64,000 nucleotides of DNA from Anaerolineales bacterium (GTDB taxonomy: Bacteria > Chloroflexota > Anaerolineae > Anaerolineales > Villigracilaceae): positions 620,001 through 684,000 of the forward strand of contig CP129480.1 in assembly GCA_030583885.1 (NCBI GenBank), in the 5' to 3' direction. The translations under genes were made by a program, and so were the position numbers. The stretch's first letter is position 1, and the number at the start of each line of letters is the position of its first letter. The notes under the pieces are model-generated. The model made no database searches. It was not told the DNA's origin and saw only the letters and a list, made by a program, of their open reading frames with translations. Of this stretch, positions 58,621-64,000 are shown one piece after another.

Positions 58621-59696
58621 CCCGTAATATCCTGCTCGTTGACGATCACCGCGATATTTTGAGGCTCCTGCATTCCACGCTCGATACGCTCAAGAACAAG
58701 GAGATCAGGATCTTTGAAGCCCCATCCGGGGAGGAGGCGCTTCTTGAGTCCACGCGCAATAAGATCGAACTGCTGATTACAGATTACATGCTGCCCGGCA
58801 TGAGCGGCGTGGAACTCATGCACAAGGTGCGCGCGCGTCACCCTGAAGCGAAGGTCATCTTCATCACAGGCATGACCGATAAGAAAACGCGCGATGAAAT
58901 GCTCAATGCCGGTGCCCTTGCGATCTTCGACAAACCCATCCCCATGGCGGATTTTTTGGATGTCGTCGAGCGCGGCCTGGGTCTTGTGCAAACCATCTTC
59001 CCTCCCGAACAAACAAGCGGACAAACCGAAGAACGTCACTCCAGGCTTTCCGACCTGCTCGCCAATTTCAGGCAGGATATCAAGGCTGACGCGGTTTTCC
59101 TGCTCAATGACCGCGGTCTCGTGCAGGCGCGTACCGGTAAACTGCACGACTCCAGCATGGAGGTTTCGCTGATTTCCACGCTGATGGCGATTCATCACGC
59201 CAGTTTGAAAGCTGCGCGTCACAATCATCAGGAAACGATCGACTCATACCATGTCTTCAGCGGCGGCGATCATGACCTGCTCTTCATTCCAGTGACCCCG
59301 CTTTACGCGCTGCTTGTTGCTGGAAACGGCCTGGCCTCTGAGGACCGCATCCTCGAATCGGTGGGCGGCCTGCTTGCATTGCGCACCCAGCTGGAGAAAT
59401 CCCTGAAATCGATGGGTGTCACCGGCGAACTTAAACTGGGCTCGGACGAAACAAAGCCCGCTTCGCCCGCCCCGATGCCTGCTCCTAAAAAACAGACGGA
59501 TAAACTTGCAAAGGCCATTCCCGCACCGGAAATGGAGGCCCTGCTTAAGCAGGCAGCCGCCCAAAAGAAGAAACCCAAGAATGCGGATGATTTCTGGGAT
59601 GAAGCCGCGGAAAAACACGGCAACAAACCGCTCAATTCGGATGTGATCTCGCTTGAAGAAGCGCGTAAGCTCGGCATCATTCCCGGCGGAAAGTAA
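58617..59696 (+). CDS. Receiver-domain protein with Roadblock/LC7-like C-terminal region
   Basis: The 359-residue protein starts with a response-regulator receiver domain: VDDHRD acidic pair, phosphoacceptor Asp in LLITDYMLPGMSG near residue 60, the FITGMT switch and FDKPI lysine. A middle domain (about 140-260) reads DAVFLLNDRGLVQARTG and LLFIPVTPLYALLVAGNG, resembling Roadblock/LC7 or a related small-GTPase-regulator fold. A Lys/Pro/Ala-rich linker and a short conserved end (DDFWDEAAEKHG, SLEEARKLGIIP) follow. There is no DNA-binding domain, so output is probably by protein contact. No kinase is adjacent. Confidence 0.82.
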   Translation: MTRNILLVDDHRDILRLLHSTLDTLKNKEIRIFEAPSGEEALLESTRNKIELLITDYMLPGMSGVELMHKVRARHPEAKVIFITGMTDKKTRDEMLNAGALAIFDKPIPMADFLDVVERGLGLVQTIFPPEQTSGQTEERHSRLSDLLANFRQDIKADAVFLLNDRGLVQARTGKLHDSSMEVSLISTLMAIHHASLKAARHNHQETIDSYHVFSGGDHDLLFIPVTPLYALLVAGNGLASEDRILESVGGLLALRTQLEKSLKSMGVTGELKLGSDETKPASPAPMPAPKKQTDKLAKAIPAPEMEALLKQAAAQKKKPKNADDFWDEAAEKHGNKPLNSDVISLEEARKLGIIPGGK

Positions 59697-59725
59697 AAAG
59701 AATTGTGATACAATTTTGCCCGCAC

Positions 59726-59796
59726 TGGGGCATGGTGCAATGGCAGCACACCAGCCTTTGGAGCTGTGGATCTTGGTTCGAATCCAGGTGCCCCAG
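59726..59796 (+). tRNA. tRNA-Gln (anticodon UUG)
   Basis: The acceptor arms are TGGGGCA and TGCCCCA; the anticodon loop CTTTGGA gives TTG (reads CAA). The T arm includes GGTTCGAATCC. The discriminator is G, as expected for tRNA-Gln. CCA is not encoded. Confidence 0.94.
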
Positions 59797-59808
59797 CCTG
59801 AACCATCC

Positions 59809-59831
59809 GCACTAGCGGACGTTTTTTCTCA
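59809..59831 (+). terminator. Terminator of tRNA-Gln
   Basis: TCCGC-ACTA-GCGGA is followed by CGTTTTTT, just beyond the tRNA. Confidence 0.75.
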
Positions 59832-59836
59832 AGCAG

Positions 59837-59923
59837 GATTTGTTGCGGAGCAATGCATTGCCGCACAAATCCTGTTTTGTTGCCCGTACATTTTCTTTCA
59901 CTCGTATCGAGATGTACGGGATT
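59837..59923 (+). repeat. Two successive hairpins in the glmU leader
   Basis: The first pairs CAGGATTTGT-GCGG with CCGC-ACAAATCCTG across a 12-nt loop; the second pairs CCGTACAT with ATGTACGG. Both lie between the tRNA terminator and the glmU start. A role in glmU expression is possible but not shown. Confidence 0.5.
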
Positions 59924-59933
59924 GAGGTGCCCT

Positions 59934-61298
59934 ATGAAAATAACCGCCATCCTCCTTGCCGCCGGGCAGGGGACTCGTATGAAATCATCCTTGCCCAAGG
60001 TTCTGCATCCGGTTGCGGGCAGGCCCATGATCTGGCATGTCATGCAGGCCATCCAGCAGGCCACCACGGAAAAGCCCGTTGTAGTGGTTGGGCATGGCGC
60101 CGAGGATGTGAAAAAATACCTTGGCGATTCTGCGCAGACCGTATTGCAGGAACCACAGCTGGGAACAGGCCATGCCGTAATGCAGGCCGGGTCTGTATTA
60201 CGGGGCGGGACCGATCTTGTCGTGGTCTGCTACAGCGATATGCCTTTGTTGCGCGGTGAGACCCTGCAAAAACTCGTCGAAACCCAAAGGAATAACCATG
60301 GTCCCATCTCCATGTTGACCGTAGTTGCAGACAACCCGCGCGGGTTTGGACGCGTCATCCGCAGGGCGGATGACGCGGTGAAAGCCATCGTGGAGGAATA
60401 TGTGGCCACGGCAGAGCAGTTGCAGGTCAGGGAGTTGAACGTGGGCGCTTATTGTTTCGATGCGAACTGGTTGTGGAAGGCACTCCAGAGCATCCCAAAA
60501 AATCCCAAAAAGGGCGAATACTACTTAACGGATACCGTTGAACTGGCGGCCAAGGATGGCCTGTCCGTTCAAGCCATGGTAATGGATGACCTCGAAGAGA
60601 TCATCGGCATCAACACGCGCGTGCATCTTTCGGAATGTGAAACTGCCATGCGCAGACGTATAAATCAGGCACACATGCTTAATGGTGTCACGATGGTGGA
60701 TCCCGCTTCAACCTATATTGAGGTTGGCGTGACCATCGGCAGGGATACGGTCATCATGCCGAACACCTGTTTGTATGGGAGGACCGAGATCGGCGCGGGC
60801 AATGTGCTTGGACCGAATTCCATCATCCGCGATTCTAAAATTGGAGACGGGTGCAAGGTGCTTGCTTCTGTCCTGGAGGGCGCAGTACTTGAAAATGATG
60901 TGGACATGGGTCCGTTTGCACGCCTGCGCAAAGGCGCGCATCTGGGCAATCACGTCCATATGGGGAATTTTGGCGAGGTGAAGGATTCATATCTTGCAGA
61001 TGGCGTAAAGATGGGGCATTTCTCCTATATTGGCAATGCACAGATCGGCGCCCATACCAACATCGGTGCAGGGACGATCACTTGTAATTATGACGGCGAG
61101 AAAAAACATGCCACTGATATTGGGGAGAATGTTTTCATTGGTTCGGATACCATGCTGGTGGCGCCGTTGAAAATCGGGAATGGAGCGCGTACGGGGGCGG
61201 GCGCAGTCGTGACGAAAAACGTGGCAGAGGATACACTTGTGGTGGGCATGCCCGCCCGCGCCATCAAAAAGCTTGAACGGAACGCCAAAAAGAAATAG
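59934..61298 (+). CDS. glmU: Bifunctional N-acetylglucosamine-1-phosphate uridyltransferase/glucosamine-1-phosphate acetyltransferase
   Basis: Starting at MKITAILLAAGQGTRMKSSLPKVLHPVAGRPM the protein has 454 residues, normal for GlmU. The N-terminal pyrophosphorylase shows LAAGxGTRM, the catalytic Lys in LPKVLH, and GTGHAV. The C-terminal left-handed beta-helix includes GPNSIIRDSKIGDG, FGEVKDSYLADGVKMGHFSYIGNAQIG and NIGAGTITCNYDG, the acetyl-CoA and substrate site. It makes UDP-GlcNAc for the cell wall. Confidence 0.95.
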   Translation: MKITAILLAAGQGTRMKSSLPKVLHPVAGRPMIWHVMQAIQQATTEKPVVVVGHGAEDVKKYLGDSAQTVLQEPQLGTGHAVMQAGSVLRGGTDLVVVCYSDMPLLRGETLQKLVETQRNNHGPISMLTVVADNPRGFGRVIRRADDAVKAIVEEYVATAEQLQVRELNVGAYCFDANWLWKALQSIPKNPKKGEYYLTDTVELAAKDGLSVQAMVMDDLEEIIGINTRVHLSECETAMRRRINQAHMLNGVTMVDPASTYIEVGVTIGRDTVIMPNTCLYGRTEIGAGNVLGPNSIIRDSKIGDGCKVLASVLEGAVLENDVDMGPFARLRKGAHLGNHVHMGNFGEVKDSYLADGVKMGHFSYIGNAQIGAHTNIGAGTITCNYDGEKKHATDIGENVFIGSDTMLVAPLKIGNGARTGAGAVVTKNVAEDTLVVGMPARAIKKLERNAKKK

Positions 61299-61316
61299 CA
61301 ATCGGTAGGTGCAAAG

Positions 61317-61730
61317 ATGATATTAAGAAAAGAAGAAAAACAATCCCTGATCGATCTTGCCGGCGAAGCGCGCCGCCGCGCGTACGCCCCCTATTCGAAG
61401 TATCCCGTCGGCGCTGCCCTGCGGACGAAGTCCGGGCGTTTGTACACCGGTGTAAACATAGAGAATGCCGCCTATCCACAGACCATGTGCGCCGAGCGCG
61501 TCGCCATTTTCAAGGCCGTATCTGAAGGCGAAACTGAATTCGAAGTGATTGCGGTGGTCACGAACAACGGCGGTTCCCCCTGCGGTGGATGCCGCCAGGT
61601 GATGGCTGAGTTTGGACTGGATACCATCGTCCTGTTTGCGGATGGCAGGGGAAAGTTGACGAAGCAAACCACCGTCCGTGACTTGCTCCCTGAAGCCTTT
61701 GTTCCCGAACATTTGGTAACGGATAAATAG
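61317..61730 (+). CDS. cdd: Cytidine deaminase
   Basis: The 137-residue enzyme deaminates cytidine to uridine. Zinc-site motifs are CAERVAIF (Cys and catalytic Glu) and PCGGCRQ, and the substrate loop is GVNIENAAYPQTMCAE. Length is that of the homotetrameric form. It lies 18 bp after glmU on the same strand and is probably co-transcribed. Confidence 0.94.
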   Translation: MILRKEEKQSLIDLAGEARRRAYAPYSKYPVGAALRTKSGRLYTGVNIENAAYPQTMCAERVAIFKAVSEGETEFEVIAVVTNNGGSPCGGCRQVMAEFGLDTIVLFADGRGKLTKQTTVRDLLPEAFVPEHLVTDK

Positions 61731-61737
61731 TTTTCGA

Positions 61738-61828
61738 TGGTCGAGGCTTGTGTTGAGCCTGCCGAAACAAGGCGGCGGGCCTCGATACAGACTTCGTCTT
61801 ACTCGACCAGCGCCGCCGTATCGAGACC
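61738..61828. repeat. GC-rich palindromic repeat between cdd and recO
   Basis: GGTCGAGGC ... GCCTCGATAC and TACTCGACC ... GTATCGAGACC form nested inverted pairs, a common interspersed repeat style. It reaches up to the recO start codon, leaving no room for a separate ribosome site. Confidence 0.6.
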
Positions 61829-62587
61829 ATGACCGACTTCCGCTCCTTCCGCGCTTCCGCCGTTGTGCTTCGCCATGCAAATTGGGGCGAGGCCGACCAG
61901 TTACTTACGCTGTACACGCGTGAGCAGGGCATGCTGCGCGCACTGGCGAAGGGCGCGCGAAAGATGACGTCACGTAAAGGCGGACATTTACAGCCCTTCA
62001 CTCAAATTACGGTGCAGCTTGCAAAGGGCCGTGATCTATTGATTGTCACGCAGGTTGAAACGGTCAATGCGTTTTTGCCATTGCATGACGACCTTGTAAA
62101 ATTGGGATATGCCTCGTATGCGGTTGAGTTGTTATTGCGTTTTTCCTACGAGGAGGAAGGCGGGAATCCCACGCTCTTTCGATTGCTTGTAGAGACATTG
62201 GATCGCATCGAGAAGGAATCCGAAGCCTGGCTTGCGGTTCGATATTATGAAATGCGATTACTGGATGCCGTGGGGTTTCGCCCGCAGTTATTCGAGTGCG
62301 CGAATTGCGGACGCGAGATTCTTGCCGAGGATCAGTTCTTTTCGTTCACGGCCGGCGGCGTCATCTGTCTCCGCTGCGGGCAGGGCCTGCCCAACCTTGC
62401 AAGGATCTCCGTGGAAACGCTCAAATATCTGCGCCATTTCCAGCGCTCAAGCTACCGGGATGCCTCTCGCGCACATCCCGGCCTTGGGATTAAAAAAGAA
62501 GCGGAAATCCTCATGCAGGGATATTTCACGTATCTGTTGGAGCGCGAATTGAACACGCCGGGTTTCATCAAGCACGTTAAGTCGTAA
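61829..62587 (+). CDS. recO: DNA repair protein RecO
   Basis: The 252-residue protein begins with an OB-type domain (FRASAVVLRHANWGEADQLLTLYTREQGMLRALAKGARK), followed by a helical domain and a four-cysteine zinc site: CANCG and CLRCG. This is the canonical RecO layout. It loads RecA on SSB-coated DNA in the RecFOR pathway. Its 3' end overlaps the flavoprotein gene on the opposite strand by 11 bp. Confidence 0.92.
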   Translation: MTDFRSFRASAVVLRHANWGEADQLLTLYTREQGMLRALAKGARKMTSRKGGHLQPFTQITVQLAKGRDLLIVTQVETVNAFLPLHDDLVKLGYASYAVELLLRFSYEEEGGNPTLFRLLVETLDRIEKESEAWLAVRYYEMRLLDAVGFRPQLFECANCGREILAEDQFFSFTAGGVICLRCGQGLPNLARISVETLKYLRHFQRSSYRDASRAHPGLGIKKEAEILMQGYFTYLLERELNTPGFIKHVKS

Positions 62588-63749
62588 TGGGAAAATTTCT
62601 TTTACTCCAATTCAAAACGAATATCCATGCGACCAGCAGGACGAGCGGCTTCAACATGCGCCACAGCAGGATCTGGAACCATCTCCATTTGCAGGAATAG
62701 AGGATCTGTGTGATGACCCAGCGCGCAAACAAGGTTTGACCCAGCCCGCTTCGCACCAGCCGGGGCTTGTATCCGCGGAATGAAAATTCGCCACGCTGGA
62801 ATGACTCCGCCAGCTCCTGTGCCGCGATCGCGCCATAACCCAGCGCCATGCTGATGCCTTCGCCGAAGAGCGGGTCCGCGCCGACGGCATCGCCGACCAG
62901 CAGCACCCTCGGCATGGATGCCTTGTTCAATGGGCTGTACCAGTGGATGGGGTGACCTTTGATCTCGTAGTCGTTCAGGTCAAAGCCGATGCGTTTCATC
63001 TCCTCGGCGAGCGGTGCTTTCAGCGCGGGGCGTTTTAGGTTTGAGAAAAGGTTTGTGTCGTAAACTCCCCAACAGCGCATGCGTTGACCCTTGACCTGTG
63101 TGGGGAAATCCCAGACATAGCCTGCGATATTGTCGGGGACGGGGAAGAAATCGAAGAAGGCTGTTTTCCCCCTCCCTTGCCCTCCCCCAAGATTGGGGGA
63201 GGGTTGGGTGGGAGTCAAAACCTCCAGCACCCTTGCCGTATAGACGGGATCGTTCGGGAAGATGCTGCGGCGTGTTACGCCGTTCGAGCCGTCTGCGCCC
63301 ACGACGATGGCGGCGCGGAATTCCCCCTGATCGGTTTGAACCGCCACACCGTTTTCATCGGGGATGACATGACTGATCTTGATGCCTTCCCGAATTTCGA
63401 TTCCCGCTTCGCGAGTCTTCCGTGCCAGCCAGTGATCGAACTCATCACGGCGGATGACGCGGATGGCATGACGTTTCGGCACGCGGACGGCGAGTCCCCT
63501 GCCCGCGAAATCGAAATGGACATTCGATGCATCCACATGTGGAACTTCGCGCACGTCAAGCCCGAGCCGTTCAAGAATGACTTCAGCGTCGATGACCAAT
63601 CCGCCGGCGCAAAGCTTCAGGCGCGGATACTGTTCCTTTTCCAGGATCAGGATGCGGGGGACGAGATGCGGAGCGATCTTTGCCAGATGCAATGCAGTGG
63701 AGAGTCCGCTCGGTCCGCCGCCGAGGATGAGAACATCGTGCTTTAACAT
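62577..63749 (-). CDS. Geranylgeranyl reductase family FAD-dependent oxidoreductase
   Basis: From MLKHDVLILGGGPSGLSTALHL, behind AGGGA, the protein has 390 residues; an ATG four codons earlier is possible. The FAD site GGGPSG, the middle VVGADGSNGVTRRSIF and RVLLVGDAVGADPLFGEGISMALGYG identify the geranylgeranyl reductase/UbiH-like flavoprotein family. A C-terminal hydrophobic segment suggests membrane association. It would reduce isoprenoid chains or hydroxylate a lipid. A palindromic element is inserted in frame at 63166-63216. Confidence 0.88.
   Translation of the reverse strand: MLKHDVLILGGGPSGLSTALHLAKIAPHLVPRILILEKEQYPRLKLCAGGLVIDAEVILERLGLDVREVPHVDASNVHFDFAGRGLAVRVPKRHAIRVIRRDEFDHWLARKTREAGIEIREGIKISHVIPDENGVAVQTDQGEFRAAIVVGADGSNGVTRRSIFPNDPVYTARVLEVLTPTQPSPNLGGGQGRGKTAFFDFFPVPDNIAGYVWDFPTQVKGQRMRCWGVYDTNLFSNLKRPALKAPLAEEMKRIGFDLNDYEIKGHPIHWYSPLNKASMPRVLLVGDAVGADPLFGEGISMALGYGAIAAQELAESFQRGEFSFRGYKPRLVRSGLGQTLFARWVITQILYSCKWRWFQILLWRMLKPLVLLVAWIFVLNWSKRNFPITT
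63166..63216 (-). repeat. In-frame palindromic element in the flavoprotein gene
   Basis: CCCTCCCCCAA-GA-TTGGGGGAGGG (63180-63203) has 11-bp arms and encodes part of LTPTQPSPNLGGGQGRG. That peptide is low in complexity and unlike the surrounding conserved fold. The element type is similar to the one in the B12-protein gene. Confidence 0.7.
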
Positions 63750-63775
63750 ATCCCTGTCCATTCTTATATTTTGCC

Positions 63776-63812
63776 ATAAAAAACTGCAGGCCGGAATGTC
63801 GATCCGACCTGC
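63776..63812 (-). terminator. Terminator of the truncated transporter gene
   Basis: On the minus strand GCAGGTCGGA and TCCGGCCTGC pair with one mismatch and are followed by AGTTTTTT. Confidence 0.7.
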
Positions 63813-63843
63813 TTTAAAAAAGGAGGAGAAAATTCTGTTCCGT

Positions 63844-63999
63844 TCAATCTGCCGCGGCGGTGGCTGGGACGGCGGCAATGCTCCCGCGCCAGAAGAATGC
63901 CCAGTACATGACAACCGAGATGGTGTAGAGGATGATCGTGCCGATGAAGGGCGGACCAAATCCGTATTGGACTTGCAGCCAGCCGCTGATGGTGGGGCT
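63844..63999 (-). CDS. C-terminal end of a membrane transporter, probably MFS (cut by window edge)
   Basis: The visible 51 residues read SPTISGWLQVQYGFGPPFIG, then a hydrophobic helix (IILYTISVVMYWAFFW), a charged end and an Ala-rich tail. The SPxxSG start, followed by the last transmembrane helix, is how many major facilitator proteins end. The rest of the gene lies beyond the window, so the family assignment is tentative. Confidence 0.55.
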   Translation of the reverse strand, partial: SPTISGWLQVQYGFGPPFIGTIILYTISVVMYWAFFWRGSIAAVPATAAAD

Positions 64000-64000
64000 G

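Noticed and set aside
1-64000. CRISPR arrays, rRNA genes, prophage, riboswitches
   Set aside because: I looked for regularly spaced repeats, rRNA cores, phage structural genes and well-known aptamer cores and saw none; a covariance-model search would be needed to exclude riboswitches firmly.

Overview
The window looks like chromosomal DNA of a Chloroflexota bacterium, most likely of the Anaerolineae type. This rests on many exported proteins with Thr/Pro-rich linkers, a glutamate-mutase-L homologue next to lineage-type hypothetical proteins, an LPXTG-type surface protein, frequent GC-rich palindromic repeats, and housekeeping genes laid out without large operons. The assignment is inference; no rRNA or marker phylogeny is possible here. 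Two tRNA genes (Leu-CAA, Gln-UUG) are present. I saw no CRISPR array, insertion sequence or prophage.

Layout. 1-1.9 kb: the end of an SH3-type exported protein and a phosphohexomutase. 2-4.1 kb: a solitary modular exported protein (metalloprotease tail) with its partner gene. 4.4-12.7 kb, minus strand: an LPXTG protein, then a tight block of membrane and zinc-ribbon proteins ending in a MutL-like ATPase. 12.8-24.9 kb: glgC, tRNA-Leu, ychF, an M3 peptidase, a membrane protein/HTH pair, an oxidoreductase, ssb, panC, lipoproteins and a UPF0175/DUF3368 toxin-antitoxin pair. 25-35.4 kb, minus strand: a cation/proton antiporter with three small PII/DarA-like proteins, a USP-GpgS fusion with a GT4 glycosyltransferase, asnB, and an octopine-dehydrogenase-like enzyme with a B12-binding protein. 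35.6-43.4 kb: the tandem array described below. 43.4-64 kb: a GH63/MGH-like hydrolase, a MaoC protein, a class A PBP, a complete Dpp/Opp-type ABC importer with two binding proteins, a receiver-domain regulator, tRNA-Gln, glmU, cdd, recO, a geranylgeranyl-reductase-like flavoprotein and a truncated transporter.

The most unusual content is a family of four modular exported proteins, three in tandem (35.8-43.3 kb) and one solitary (2.05-3.3 kb). All four share a nearly identical promoter and N-terminal module of about 225 residues. A homopolymeric G tract lies in the predicted -35/-10 spacer. After one fixed codon position the sequence changes abruptly into unrelated C-terminal domains: a metalloprotease, a neprosin-like domain (twice, diverged) and an Amidase_6-like cysteine enzyme. 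Each gene is followed closely by an exported partner gene, and partner type follows C-terminal type. Each tandem unit begins with a fragment of the 3' end of the neighbouring glycoside hydrolase gene, and these fragments differ from the resident gene mainly by synonymous changes. The layout resembles polymorphic effector/partner cassettes spread by recombination; the function is not known.

A second unusual object is the dipeptide-binding-type lipoprotein at 50.0-51.9 kb, whose two halves are in circularly permuted order relative to the family and to the second binding protein at 56.5-58.4 kb.
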